A stretch of DNA of 64,000 nt from Conyzicola nivalis_A (GTDB lineage Bacteria > Actinomycetota > Actinomycetes > Actinomycetales > Microbacteriaceae): positions 372,001-436,000 of the forward strand of contig NZ_JBEPSJ010000002.1 in assembly GCF_040548875.1 (NCBI RefSeq). Reading direction: 5' to 3'. A model generated the notes under the pieces. It was not told the origin of the DNA, ran no database searches, and saw nothing but the letters and a program-made list of their open reading frames with translations. A program made the position numbers and the translations under genes. Each line of letters starts with the position of its first letter. Position 1 is the stretch's first letter. Positions 25,102 to 35,106 of this stretch are shown here, piece by piece.

Positions 25102-26746
25102 GGGGACCGGCGTCCTCGTCCCGGGTGACCACAGGCACCGGGCGGGTGAGGGTCGTGGGCACGATCGCCTCGCCGCCGGCGACGTTCAGCTCGATCTCCG
25201 CCTCGGTCTCGGCGAGCTGCTCGATGCCGGTCTTGGTGCCGAGCTCGGCCTTGGGCAGGAAGATGATCGCGAGCAGGGTCATGAACGCGAGCGGCGCCGC
25301 GATGAGGAAGATCTCGCCGATGCCCTGCCCGTAGGCGCCCTCGACGAGTTCGCGCACGGGTTTCGACAGTTCGTTCACGTTCGGAATGGTACCCGTCGCG
25401 AGGGCCTTGAGCTCGCTCGCTGGTGCGTCGATCGCGCCGATGCCCTCGCCCACGATGGTCGAGACGCGCGAGGCGAGCACGGCGCCGAGCACCGAGACGC
25501 CGAGCGTGCCGCCGAGGCTGCGGAAGAACGCGACCGCGGAGCTGGCCGCACCGAGCTGACGCACGTCGACCGAGTTCTGCACGACGAGCACGAGGTTCTG
25601 CATGACCATGCCGAGCCCCAGGCCCATCAGGGCGAGGTAAATCGACACGTAGACGATGTCGGTGTCGAGACGGATGGTCGACATCATCGCGAGTCCCACG
25701 GTGAGCAGGCTCGCCCCGAGCACCATCCAGCGCTTCCACTTGCCGGTGCGGCTGATGACGACGCCGATGAGAGTGGATGCCACGAGGGAGCCGATCACCT
25801 GCGGGAGGCTGAGCAGTCCCGACTGGGTGGGGTTGGCGCCACGGCTGAGCTGCCAGTACTGGCTGAGGAAGACCGACGAGCTGAACAGGGCGACGCCCAC
25901 CGTGAGGCTCGCGACGACCACGAGGGTGAAGGTGCGGTCCTTGAACAGCGCCATCGGCAGGATGGGCTCCTTGACGTTGAGCTCGACGATCACGGCGGCG
26001 ACGAGCAGCAGCACGGAGCCGACCGCCATGCCCCACGAGATCAGGGAGTTCCACTCGAATTGGTTGCCCGCGAGCGACACCCAGATGAGCAGCAGCGACA
26101 CCCCGGCGGCGATGAGCAGCGCGCCCGCGTAGTCGATCGACACGACGCGCGCCGGCCGCTTGGGCAGGCGCAGGGTGCGCTGGATCAGGATGAGGCCCAC
26201 GATGGCGAACGGCACCGCGACGTAGAAGTTCCAGCGCCACCCGATCGAGTCGGTGATGACGCCGCCGAGCAGCGGGCCGCCCGCTGTGCCGACCGCGATG
26301 ACCGCGCCGAGCAGTCCGACGTAGCGTCCGCGCTCACGCGGGCTGATGATGTCGGAGATGATCACCTGCACGAGCGAGAGCAGCCCGCCGGCGCCGAGCC
26401 CCTGGATGACGCGGAACACTATGAGCGTGTCGGTGTTCTCCGAGAGGCCGGCGAGAGCCGAGCCGACGACGAAGATGACGAGCGACACCTGCACCAGCAT
26501 CTTGCGGTTGAACAGGTCGGCGAACTTGCCCCAGATGGGCGTGCTCACGGTGGTGGCGAGCAGCGTGGAGACCACGACCCAGGTGTAGGCGGTCTGGTCG
26601 CCCTCCAGGTCGGAGATGATCTTCGGCAGCGACGTCGAGACGACGGTCGAGGCGAGCACCGCGACGAACAGGCCCATGAGCAGCCCGGAGAGCGATTCGA
26701 GCACCTGGCGATGGGTCATCGCGGGCGCGGTTGTGGTCTGTGACAT
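25094..26746 (-). CDS. MFS multidrug exporter, DHA2 (EmrB/QacA) type
   Basis: A 550-residue, 14-helix major facilitator. DHA2 marks are LPKIISDLEGDQTAYTWVVV (motif D1 region), GKFADLFNRKMLVQVSLVIF (motif A) and GAVIAVGTAGGPLLGGVITD (motif C, drug/H+ antiport). ATG 26746 is preferred, with GGGGAAG before it; ATG 26761 (MNGEDMSQ) is an alternative. It is first in an operon with a MarR repressor and has a promoter with near-consensus boxes sandwiched by two operators. The likely role is proton-driven efflux of toxic organics. Confidence 0.9.
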   Translation of the reverse strand: MSQTTTAPAMTHRQVLESLSGLLMGLFVAVLASTVVSTSLPKIISDLEGDQTAYTWVVVSTLLATTVSTPIWGKFADLFNRKMLVQVSLVIFVVGSALAGLSENTDTLIVFRVIQGLGAGGLLSLVQVIISDIISPRERGRYVGLLGAVIAVGTAGGPLLGGVITDSIGWRWNFYVAVPFAIVGLILIQRTLRLPKRPARVVSIDYAGALLIAAGVSLLLIWVSLAGNQFEWNSLISWGMAVGSVLLLVAAVIVELNVKEPILPMALFKDRTFTLVVVASLTVGVALFSSSVFLSQYWQLSRGANPTQSGLLSLPQVIGSLVASTLIGVVISRTGKWKRWMVLGASLLTVGLAMMSTIRLDTDIVYVSIYLALMGLGLGMVMQNLVLVVQNSVDVRQLGAASSAVAFFRSLGGTLGVSVLGAVLASRVSTIVGEGIGAIDAPASELKALATGTIPNVNELSKPVRELVEGAYGQGIGEIFLIAAPLAFMTLLAIIFLPKAELGTKTGIEQLAETEAEIELNVAGGEAIVPTTLTRPVPVVTRDEDAGPRA

Positions 26747-26805
26747 GTCTTCCCCATTCATGACGATGGCCCCCACGCGAATGCTCAGCGATGAGGGCCA
26801 CAATC

Positions 26806-26823
26806 AGTTGATCTAAGTCAACT
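26806..26823. promoter_or_regulatory. MarR-type operator 1
   Basis: Perfect inverted repeat AGTTGA-N6-TCAACT. It abuts the -10 box of the MFS-marR promoter on its downstream side. A second copy lies 27 bp (centre to centre) upstream. The shape and size fit a MarR dimer site. Confidence 0.7.
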
Positions 26824-26848
26824 ATACGACATGGTTGAGATATGTCAA
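26821..26848 (-). promoter_or_regulatory. Promoter of the MFS-marR operon
   Basis: On the minus strand TTGACA (26848-26843) and TATAGT (26826-26821) are separated by 16 bp, close to the sigma-70/SigA consensus. The -35 box is inside operator 2 and the -10 box touches operator 1, so repressor binding would block polymerase directly. Confidence 0.65.
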
Positions 26849-26850
26849 CT
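26833..26850. promoter_or_regulatory. MarR-type operator 2
   Basis: Inverted repeat GGTTGA-N6-TCAACT (5 of 6 arm positions symmetrical), the same arm sequence and spacing as operator 1. It covers the -35 box of the MFS-marR promoter. Confidence 0.65.
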
Positions 26851-26867
26851 AGTTTCGTGGGCGCCGG

Positions 26868-27689
26868 TCAGCGCCACCAGGTGTCGGTGGGGCCGACCGG
26901 CGGGCGGCGCTTGTGCTCCGTCGACGCGTACCGCGCGGTCAGCGTCGACGCCACATCGGCGTGCACCTCCTTGCCCTCGAGGAAGTCGTCGATGTCGGAG
27001 TAGGCGATCCCGAGGTTGTTCTCGTCGGTCTGACCCGGGTTGTCGTCGAGGAGGTCGGCCGTCGGCTGCTTCAGGTACAGCCGCTCTGGGGCGTCGAGCG
27101 CCTGCAGCATGGCGCGGCCCTGCCGCTTGGTCAGCCCGGAGAGCGGGAGAACGTCGGCCCCGCCGTCGCCGAACTTCGTGAAGAAACCCGTCACCGCCTC
27201 GGCGGCATGGTCGGTGCCCACGACCAGCAGCCCGTGGTCGCCGGCGATCGCGTACTGCGCGACCATGCGCATCCGCGCCTTGGTGTTGCCCTTGGTGAAG
27301 TCGGAGATACGGGTGCCGACAGCGTCGGCGTACTCGGCCGCGACGCCGTCGACGCCGCGTCGGATGTCGAACGTGATCACGCGGGTGGGGCGGATGAACC
27401 GGACCGCGAGCTGCGCGTCGTCTTCATCGGCCTGCACGGCGTACGGCAGGCGCACGGCGACGAACTCCACGGTGAGGCCCTCGCCTGCGAGGCGCTCGAC
27501 CGCGAGCTGGCTCAGCCTGCCGGCGAGCGACGAGTCCTGGCCGCCGCTGATGCCGAGCACCAGACCACGGGCGCCCGTCTCGCGCAGGTAGTCGCAGAGG
27601 AACGCGATTCGGCGTTCGATCTCCTCCCCCGCGTCGATCCGGGGGGAGACGGACAGTTCGCTGATGATCCGGGTTTGCTCTTCGCGCAT
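26868..27689 (-). CDS. nadE: NH3-dependent NAD+ synthetase NadE
   Basis: A 273-residue N-type ATP-pyrophosphatase that amidates nicotinic acid adenine dinucleotide to NAD+. The P-loop is GISGGQDSS (about 46-54); KGNTKARMRMVAQYAIAG, VVGTDHAAEAVTGFFTKFGD and LPLSGLTKRQGRAML are family signatures. The length fits the short ammonia-dependent form without a glutaminase domain. Cytoplasmic. Start ATG 27689 with TAGGGA before it. Confidence 0.95.
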   Translation of the reverse strand: MREEQTRIISELSVSPRIDAGEEIERRIAFLCDYLRETGARGLVLGISGGQDSSLAGRLSQLAVERLAGEGLTVEFVAVRLPYAVQADEDDAQLAVRFIRPTRVITFDIRRGVDGVAAEYADAVGTRISDFTKGNTKARMRMVAQYAIAGDHGLLVVGTDHAAEAVTGFFTKFGDGGADVLPLSGLTKRQGRAMLQALDAPERLYLKQPTADLLDDNPGQTDENNLGIAYSDIDDFLEGKEVHADVASTLTARYASTEHKRRPPVGPTDTWWR

Positions 27690-27753
27690 GTCCCTACGCT
27701 ACGGCCTCGGTGACGGATGCGTGCGACCCGCCGGCCGCGCGCTCCGCACAGGC

Positions 27754-28674
27754 CTACTGAGCCGGGACGGGAGTCGGCGTGGGTGTCGAGGTCGACTTCT
27801 CGTTGAAGTTCGTGTTCTCGGCCTGGATGACGAACGACGAGAACGCCTTGGCGTCGTCGAGCGCGCCGGTGTACTTCAGTCCGTTGACGATGACGGTCGG
27901 CGTACCGGCGATCTTCTCCACGTTGCTGTTGGCGATCGGGCCGGTCTGCGCGCGCGACCGTGCGTCCTCGACCCACTTCTTGAACTTCTGGTCCTCGATG
28001 CAGTCGGCGACGATCCGGGGGCTCGACACCTTCGCCTCGGCGGTCAGCGCGATGAGCTCATCGTCGGTGAGTCCGGCCGAGCCCTCCTTCGGCTGGTTGG
28101 CGAAGAGGATGTTGTGGAAGTCGTAGTACTGGTCGGGCGACGTGTCGGCGACGCACGCGGCGGCGTTCGCGGCACGGGTGGCGTACTTGGTTCCCTGCGA
28201 GAGACGGTCGAGGATCGCCATCGGGAAGATCTCCACGGTCGCGGCGCCGCTCTCGATCCAGGTGGTGAGCTGGTCTTCGTTGGCCTTCTCGAAGTCGCCG
28301 CAGACGGGGCAGAAGTAGTCGACGTACATCTGGATGCTGATGACGCCGGACTCTTCGTCGCGCTCGTTCGGCACCGGGTCGGCACCCGCCTTGAGGCCGG
28401 CCGTCGGGGTGGCGGTGAAGTCCTGGCCGATGAGGATGCCGTCGCTGAGCATGTTGCGCGGTCCGGGTCCGGGGGTCTTGACGGAGTTCACGATGACCAG
28501 TGCGACCACTGCGAGGATGGCGAGCGAGGCGATGATGACGCTGCCCTGCAGAACCACCTTGCTGCGGCGGTCCTTCTTGCGCTGTGATTCGCGCAGCTGC
28601 TTGGCTTTTTCGCGCGCGGCCTCGCGTCGCTCGTTCTTACTCTGGCGGTCGCCGCCAGATGTGCCGTACGTCAT
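27754..28674 (-). CDS. Membrane-anchored DsbA-like thioredoxin-fold protein
   Basis: A 306-residue protein with a basic cytoplasmic N-terminus (about 1-40), one transmembrane helix (41-63) and an outside thioredoxin/DsbA domain. The redox motif is Cys122-Pro-Val-Cys125 in VDYFCPVCGDFEKANEDQL; the cis-proline loop is KIAGTPTVIVNG. It is expected to form or exchange disulfides in exported proteins. It ends in a TPTPTPVPAQ tail. GCGAGG precedes ATG 28674. It is divergent from the msiK-type gene. Confidence 0.88.
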   Translation of the reverse strand: MTYGTSGGDRQSKNERREAAREKAKQLRESQRKKDRRSKVVLQGSVIIASLAILAVVALVIVNSVKTPGPGPRNMLSDGILIGQDFTATPTAGLKAGADPVPNERDEESGVISIQMYVDYFCPVCGDFEKANEDQLTTWIESGAATVEIFPMAILDRLSQGTKYATRAANAAACVADTSPDQYYDFHNILFANQPKEGSAGLTDDELIALTAEAKVSSPRIVADCIEDQKFKKWVEDARSRAQTGPIANSNVEKIAGTPTVIVNGLKYTGALDDAKAFSSFVIQAENTNFNEKSTSTPTPTPVPAQ

Positions 28675-28892
28675 GAAACCTCGCAGAAGGACAAGATGTT
28701 TTGTGAGAAGAGTTGGGCCCCGATGCATCCAGAAGGCTACGGGGCTTTTCGATCTTAGGAGCGCATTCTGGGAATCGCCCAAACGACCGCTGTACGCACG
28801 TTAGTGCCATAATGACTGTGGCGACCTCTAGTCGCTGTCCATTCACTCGGATCGTCCGGCACGTACCTGCCGGTGAAGGAGCATTAATAGTC

Positions 28893-29993
<1,101 letters not shown>

Positions 29994-30006
29994 TCTCACC
30001 CATTCG

Positions 30007-30065
30007 CGGTTCGAGCTTGTCGAGATCCACTGACGAACGTCGGCAGATTTCGGCAAGCTCGACCG
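30007..30065. repeat. REP-like inverted repeat between msiK and DUF4032 genes
   Basis: Left arm 30007-30027 (core TTCGAGCTTGTCGAGATC) and right arm 30046-30065 (core TTTCGGCAAGCTCGACC) are reverse complements at about 18 of 20 positions with one gap. The core is shared with pieces at 31373 and 45983-46044. This type of element (CTTCGACAAGCTC core) is dispersed in many actinobacterial genomes; here it can form an intercistronic hairpin. Confidence 0.6.
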
Positions 30066-30089
30066 CGTTAAGGCCAAGGTAGGAAAATC

Positions 30090-31364
30090 ATGAGCGGCTC
30101 ATTGAACATCACGGCGGCAACGGTCGATCCCGGCCTGCTCGACCTGCCGTGGAATCTCCCCCTGGAGGTCTGGCCCGACGAGAACATCGCGGCACTGCCC
30201 AAGGGCATCTCGCGGCACCTCGTGCGGTTCGTGCACCTCAGCGGGTACGTCGTCGCCATCAAGGAGACCTCGGCCGAGCTGGCCCGCAAGGAGTACGACA
30301 TGCTGCGCACCCTGCAGCGTCTCGACATCCCGTGCGTCGACCCCGTCGGTGTCATCACCAACCGCACCACCGGCCGCGACGAGCCGCTCGAATCGGCGCT
30401 CGTCACCCGCCACCTCAAGTTCTCGCTGCCGTACCGCGCGCTGTTCTCGCAGACGCTGCGTCCAGACACCGCCACACGCCTGGTCGACGCGCTCGCCGTG
30501 CTTCTCGTGCGGCTGCACGTGGTCGGCTTCTTCTGGGGCGATGTGTCGCTGTCGAACACCCTCTTCCGCCGCGACGCCGGCGCCTTCGCCGCCTACCTCG
30601 TCGACGCCGAGACCGGCCAGCTCTACGACGGCCTCTCCAACGGGCAGCGCGAGAACGACCTCGAGATCGCCCGCGTGAACATCGCAGGCGAGCTCTTCGA
30701 CCTGCAGGCAGGCGGCAAGATGGCCGAGGAGGTCGACCCGATCGCGATCAGCGAGGGAATCGTCGCCCAGTACCGCACGCTGTGGAAGGAGCTCACCGGC
30801 TCCGAGCAGTTCGACTCCTCGGAGCGCTGGAGGATCAACGAGCGCGTGCAGCGTCTCAACGACCTCGGGTTCGACATCGAAGAGCTCGCTATCAAGACGG
30901 ACGACACGGGAACGAAGGTGCGCATCCAGCCCAAGGTCGTCGACGCCGGCCACCACTCGCGTCGCCTGCTGCGTCTGACCGGGCTCGACGCCCAGGAGAA
31001 CCAGGCGCGCCGCCTGCTCAACGATCTCGACTCGTACAGCGCCGCGTTCGGAAAGAAGAACCTCGACGAGGAGGCGATCGCCCACGAGTGGGCAGCCCGC
31101 GTCTTCGAGCCGGTCATCCGCGCCATCCCGAAGGAGCTCAAGGGACGGCTCGAGCCCGCGGAGGTCTTCCACCAGCTGCTCGACCACCGCTGGTACATGT
31201 CGCAGAACGAGGCCCGCGACGTGCCGCTCGCCGAGGCCGTGTCGAGCTATGTCGACAACGTGCTGCGCCACCGCCGCGACGAGGCCACGATCATCGACCC
31301 GCCGACGGGCACCATCACCGTGCCGGTCGAGGTCGTCGAGGACGACTGGCGCTCGACGGTCTGA
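30090..31364 (+). CDS. DUF4032 protein with kinase-like fold
   Basis: A 424-residue cytoplasmic protein conserved in actinobacteria. It resembles the lipopolysaccharide/Kdo-kinase and RIO branch of kinases: VAIKETSAELARKEYDML (possible Lys-Glu pair), FFWGDVSLSNTLF (a GDxxxxN catalytic-loop-like motif at about 149-157) and AYLVDAETGQLY (metal-binding-like Asp). The C-terminal half is the DUF4032 domain proper. Kinase activity is inference from motifs. It begins 97 bp after msiK across a REP-like hairpin and may be read from the same promoter. RBS AAGGTAGG. Confidence 0.8.
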   Translation: MSGSLNITAATVDPGLLDLPWNLPLEVWPDENIAALPKGISRHLVRFVHLSGYVVAIKETSAELARKEYDMLRTLQRLDIPCVDPVGVITNRTTGRDEPLESALVTRHLKFSLPYRALFSQTLRPDTATRLVDALAVLLVRLHVVGFFWGDVSLSNTLFRRDAGAFAAYLVDAETGQLYDGLSNGQRENDLEIARVNIAGELFDLQAGGKMAEEVDPIAISEGIVAQYRTLWKELTGSEQFDSSERWRINERVQRLNDLGFDIEELAIKTDDTGTKVRIQPKVVDAGHHSRRLLRLTGLDAQENQARRLLNDLDSYSAAFGKKNLDEEAIAHEWAARVFEPVIRAIPKELKGRLEPAEVFHQLLDHRWYMSQNEARDVPLAEAVSSYVDNVLRHRRDEATIIDPPTGTITVPVEVVEDDWRSTV

Positions 31365-31372
31365 ACCGCGGC

Positions 31373-31394
31373 GGTCGCTGAGCTCGTCGAAGCG
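31373..31394. repeat. Half copy of the REP-like element
   Basis: GGTCGCTGAGCTCGTCGAAG, just after the DUF4032 stop, matches the core of the elements at 30007 and 45983. Only one arm is present here. Confidence 0.45.
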
Positions 31395-31424
31395 CCGCCC
31401 GCTCGCAACGGAGCGACAACGCAC

Positions 31425-31456
31425 GAGACCCCGCCGACCTGGGTCGACGGGGTCTC
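31425..31456. terminator. Bidirectional terminator hairpin
   Basis: GAGACCCCG pairs with CGGGGTCTC, extended by an inner CGAC/GTCG stem. It separates the convergent DUF4032 (+) and rlmB (-) genes. No T-run is needed for a stem this stable, though transcript ends were not observed. Confidence 0.7.
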
Positions 31457-31467
31457 GGCGAAAAGCG

Positions 31468-32496
31468 CTACTTCTTCTTCGCGGCCGCGCGCAGGCGGCT
31501 GACCTCGTAGAGCGCCACGGACGCGGCGATGCCGGCGTTCAGCGACTCGGTCGAGGCGTTGATCGGGATCGACACGATGGCGTCGCAGTTGTCGGTGACG
31601 AGGCGGGAGAGACCCTTGCCCTCGCTGCCGATCACGAGCAGCACGGGCTCCTTCGCGAGCGCGAGGTCGGGCAGCGAGACGTCGCCGTCTCCTGCCAGGC
31701 CGAGCACGAACACGCCGCGCTCCTTGTAGGCCTTGATCGTGGCGTTGAGGTTGGTGGCCATCGCGACGGGCGTGCGGGCGGCGGCGCCGGCGGAGGTCTT
31801 CCACGCGGAGGCGGTGAGCCCGACCGAGCGACGCTGCGGCAGGATCACGCCGTGACCGCCGAACGCGGCGACCGAGCGGATGATCGCGCCGAGGTTACGC
31901 GGATCGGTGATGCCGTCGAGCGCGACGAGCAGCGGCACGCGTCCCGACTTCTCGATCTTCTCGAGCAGCTCCATCGGGTGCGCGTACTCGTACGGCGGCA
32001 CCTTGAGGGCGAGGCCCTGGTGCACCGAGTCGAAACCGGCGAGGCGGTCGAGCTCGGGTCGCATGACCTCGAGAATCGGGATGCCGCGGGTCGTCGCGAT
32101 CTTGACGACCTCCTTCACACGGTCGTCGTATTCGATGCGCGTCGCCATGTAGAGGGTGGTGGCGGGGATGTTCGCCCGCAGTGCCTCGAGAACGGAGTTG
32201 CGGCCGGTCACGACCTCGGTCTCGTCGCTCGACTTGGCGCGACGCTGCTGCTGCTGGGGGCGCTGCTCGGCGCCGGGCGCCTCCTTGCCGCGCGAGGGCT
32301 TGCGTCCGCCGGCGGCCTCGAAACGGTCGTTCGCCGCTTTGCGCTTGCCCGCGGGGTGGTACGGGCGGTCGACGGCCTTGGGCGTCGGCTTCTTGCCCTC
32401 GAGGGCCTGGCGGCCCTGGCCGCCTGAGCCGACCTGCTTGCCCGAACTGGTCTTGCGTACGGCGCCTGCGCGCGACTTGTTACCTGGGTTTTTCAC
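31468..32496 (-). CDS. rlmB: 23S rRNA (guanosine-2'-O-)-methyltransferase RlmB
   Basis: A 342-residue SPOUT methyltransferase. The first ~95 residues are a basic, disordered actinobacterial extension. The SpoU_sub_bind domain follows (VTGRNSVLEALRANIPATTL), then catalytic motifs 1-3: DGITDPRNLGAIIRSVAAFG, LLVIGSEGKGLSRLV, and IPINASTESLNAGIAASVAL. It methylates a guanosine in the 23S peptidyl-transferase region. The GTG start overlaps the cysS stop (GTGA). Confidence 0.92.
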   Translation of the reverse strand: MKNPGNKSRAGAVRKTSSGKQVGSGGQGRQALEGKKPTPKAVDRPYHPAGKRKAANDRFEAAGGRKPSRGKEAPGAEQRPQQQQRRAKSSDETEVVTGRNSVLEALRANIPATTLYMATRIEYDDRVKEVVKIATTRGIPILEVMRPELDRLAGFDSVHQGLALKVPPYEYAHPMELLEKIEKSGRVPLLVALDGITDPRNLGAIIRSVAAFGGHGVILPQRRSVGLTASAWKTSAGAAARTPVAMATNLNATIKAYKERGVFVLGLAGDGDVSLPDLALAKEPVLLVIGSEGKGLSRLVTDNCDAIVSIPINASTESLNAGIAASVALYEVSRLRAAAKKK

Positions 32497-33920
32497 GACT
32501 CAATACTCCAATGGGGGCCTGACGGGGTGTCCTCGATAGAGATGCCCGCGGCCACTAGTTCATCACGGATGCGATCAGCTGCGCTGAAATCACGGGTTTC
32601 CCGTGCAATCTGTCGGTCGGCGATGAGCCGTTCGACGAGGGATGTGAGGGCGCGCTCGGCCGGGGCCGAACTCGCCGTCGCCCACTGCGGGGCGTCGGGG
32701 TTGATGCCGAGCACTTCGGCCATGGCCAGCACCTCGGCGCGGAGGGTGGCGACGAGGGCGAGGTCCTCTGCGTCGAGGGCCGCGTTGCCCGCGCGCACCC
32801 GGTCGTGCAGAACGGCGAGCGCCTGCGGAACGGCGAGGTCGTCGTCCATCGCTTCGGCGAACTCCTCGGGCACGACGGGCAGCCCGGTCGCGGCGAAGCG
32901 GGTGTTGGCGATGCGGCGCAGCGACCGGTCGAGGAAGACCTCGATGCGCTCGAGCGCGGCTTCGGCCTCGACGAGCGCGCCGTCGTGGTAGTCGATCGTC
33001 GAGCGGTAGTGCGCTGCGCCGAGGTAATAACGCACGACCAGCGGGCGGGCGAGCTCGAGAAACTCGGAGGCGTAGATCGAGTTGCCGAGCGACTTCGACA
33101 TCTTCTGCCCGTTGACGTTCACCAGGCCGTTGTGCACCCAGTAGTTCGCGAAGGCGTCGCCCGCCGCGGTCGACTGGGCGAGCTCGTTCTCGTGGTGCGG
33201 GAAGCGCAGGTCGAGGCCGCCGCCGTGGATGTCGAAGTTCGCCCCGAGATACCGCGAGCTCATGGCCGAGCACTCGATGTGCCAGCCGGGGCGTCCGGCG
33301 CCCCACGGCGATTCCCATGCGGCGGATGCCGGCTCGGTGCTCTTGTGGCCCTTCCAGAGAGCGAAGTCCTGCGGTGCGCGCTTTCCACGCGGGTCGGCGT
33401 CGCCGGCGGCGACCATGTCGCGAGGGTTCTGGTTGGTGAGCTCGCCGTACGCGGGCCACGATGCGGTGTCGAAGTAGACGTCGCCGGAGCCGTCGCCGGC
33501 CGGGTAGGCGTGGCCGTTGTCGATGAGTCGCTGCACGATGGACTGCATCTGCGTGATGCTCGCCGTCGCCCTCGGCTCGTAGGTCGGGGGCAGGATGCCG
33601 AGCTGGTTGTAGCCGTCGGTGAACTCGAGCTCGTAGCGGTAGGCGAGGGCCCACCACTGTTCGCCGTCGGCGTCGGTGGTGGACGCGTTCGCCAGGATCT
33701 TGTCGTCGATGTCGGTGACATTGCGCACGAGGGTGACGTCGAACCCGCGGTAGCCGAGCCAGCGGCGCCACAGGTCGTAGACGAGCGCCGACCGTAGGTG
33801 CCCGATGTGCGGCGACGACTGCACGGTGGGACCACAGACGTAGAGACCGACCTGACCGGCCACGATGGGCACGAAGTCAGTGGTTTCTTGGCGTTTGGAG
33901 TCGTAGAGGCGCACAGTCAC
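32493..33920 (-). CDS. cysS: Cysteine-tRNA ligase
   Basis: A 475-residue class I aminoacyl-tRNA synthetase. HIGH motif SPHIGHLRS (about 37-45), KMSKS motif QKMSKSLGNSI, zinc ligands in YVCGPTVQ, GWHIECSAM and FPHHENELAQ. The C-terminal anticodon-binding helices end ADRIRDELVAAGISIEDTPS. The length and motifs fit CysS, not the mycothiol enzyme MshC. GTG start; part of the rlmB-cysS-ispDF-carD run, in an order also seen in mycobacteria. Confidence 0.95.
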   Translation of the reverse strand: MTVRLYDSKRQETTDFVPIVAGQVGLYVCGPTVQSSPHIGHLRSALVYDLWRRWLGYRGFDVTLVRNVTDIDDKILANASTTDADGEQWWALAYRYELEFTDGYNQLGILPPTYEPRATASITQMQSIVQRLIDNGHAYPAGDGSGDVYFDTASWPAYGELTNQNPRDMVAAGDADPRGKRAPQDFALWKGHKSTEPASAAWESPWGAGRPGWHIECSAMSSRYLGANFDIHGGGLDLRFPHHENELAQSTAAGDAFANYWVHNGLVNVNGQKMSKSLGNSIYASEFLELARPLVVRYYLGAAHYRSTIDYHDGALVEAEAALERIEVFLDRSLRRIANTRFAATGLPVVPEEFAEAMDDDLAVPQALAVLHDRVRAGNAALDAEDLALVATLRAEVLAMAEVLGINPDAPQWATASSAPAERALTSLVERLIADRQIARETRDFSAADRIRDELVAAGISIEDTPSGPHWSIES

Positions 33921-33930
33921 GCGCGCCAGT

Positions 33931-35097
33931 TTATCGTCGCAGTAGGGCGGTGGCGATCGCCGTCACTCCCTCGCCGCGGCCGGTGAATCCGAGTCCGTCG
34001 GTGGTGGTCGCCGAAACGCTCACCGGGGAGCCGACGAGCGCGCTCATCCGATCCTCCATGAGGGTGCGTCGCGGGGCGATCTTGGGGCGGTTGCCGACGA
34101 TCTGCACGGCCACATTCTCGATAGAGAACCCCGCCTCTGTGACGAGTCGCACGGTCGCGCAGACGAAGACGTCGCCGTGCGCCCCCGCGTAGCGCGGGTC
34201 GGAGGTGCCGAAGTTGCCGCCGATGTCTCCGAGCCCGGCCGCCGACAGCAGGGCGTCGCACACCGCGTGCGCGACGGCGTCGCCGTCGCTGTGCCCGGCG
34301 AGGCCCTCTTCGTCTGGCCAGTGCAGTCCGCCGAGCCAGAGCGGCTGCGCGGCGTCGAAGCCGTGCACGTCGATGCCGATGCCGGTGCGCAGCGTCGCCG
34401 TCGGCGCCGCCTCGCCCAGGATCGACTCGGCGCGTCGCAGGTCCCACTGGGTGGTGATCTTGAACGCGAGCGGGTCTCCGTCGACCACGGTCACGGGCAG
34501 TCCGGCGGCGGCGAAGACCGCCGCGTCGTCGGTGTAGTCCTCGGCGGCTCGGGCGTAGGCGTCGATCAGTGCGGCGCGCGGGAACCCCTGCGGCGTCTGC
34601 ACCGCGACGAGCTGCGACCGGTCGACGGTGCGCTCGACGGCGCCCGTCCAGTCGAGCTGCTTGATCGTGTCGGCGACGGCCAGGCCCGGGATGATTCCTC
34701 CGCCGGTCGAGCGCACGGCGGAGATGACCGCCTCGAACTGGCTCGCCGGCGTGAACGAGCGGGCGGAGTCGTGCACGAGCACGACGTCGACGGTGGGCTC
34801 GAGCACCGCGAGGCCCGCCTCGACGGACTGCTGCCGGGTGTCTCCCCCGGCGACTACCGTCACGTGGTCGGCGGCGGCGCCCGCGATGCGCAGCGCCAGG
34901 GCACGCGCGTCATCGAGCCGCGCGGCGGGCGCGACGACGATCACCTGCGCAGCATCCGCAAGTGAGAACACACGAGTGAGTGCGTGTTCGAGAATGGTCT
35001 GGCCGCCGATGGAGACGAGGGCTTTGGGCTCTGGCTCGCCGAGCCGCGTTCCGCTCCCCGCGGCAACCACGATGATTGCGACGGTGGAGCCGGTCAC
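33931..35097 (-). CDS. ispDF: Bifunctional IspD/IspF (MEP isoprenoid pathway)
   Basis: A 388-residue fusion. IspD (about 1-230) has the nucleotidyltransferase start VVAAGSGTRLGEPEPKALV and VLVHDSARSFTPASQFEAV; it makes CDP-methylerythritol. IspF (about 238-388) has GIGIDVHGF (metal ligands Asp243, His245), GLAGHSDGDAVAHAVCDALL and GNRPKIAPRRTLMEDRMSAL; it forms the cyclic diphosphate. The intermediate kinase IspE is not included and is elsewhere. The fusion is frequent in Microbacteriaceae and some proteobacteria. GTG start 9 bp after carD. Confidence 0.94.
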   Translation of the reverse strand: MTGSTVAIIVVAAGSGTRLGEPEPKALVSIGGQTILEHALTRVFSLADAAQVIVVAPAARLDDARALALRIAGAAADHVTVVAGGDTRQQSVEAGLAVLEPTVDVVLVHDSARSFTPASQFEAVISAVRSTGGGIIPGLAVADTIKQLDWTGAVERTVDRSQLVAVQTPQGFPRAALIDAYARAAEDYTDDAAVFAAAGLPVTVVDGDPLAFKITTQWDLRRAESILGEAAPTATLRTGIGIDVHGFDAAQPLWLGGLHWPDEEGLAGHSDGDAVAHAVCDALLSAAGLGDIGGNFGTSDPRYAGAHGDVFVCATVRLVTEAGFSIENVAVQIVGNRPKIAPRRTLMEDRMSALVGSPVSVSATTTDGLGFTGRGEGVTAIATALLRR

Positions 35098-35106
35098 GGG
35101 CGCGAT

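Noticed and set aside
28675..28892. Spacer before msiK considered as a riboswitch
   Set aside because: Only a short GC-rich hairpin and a -10-like CATAAT are seen; no recognisable aptamer core.
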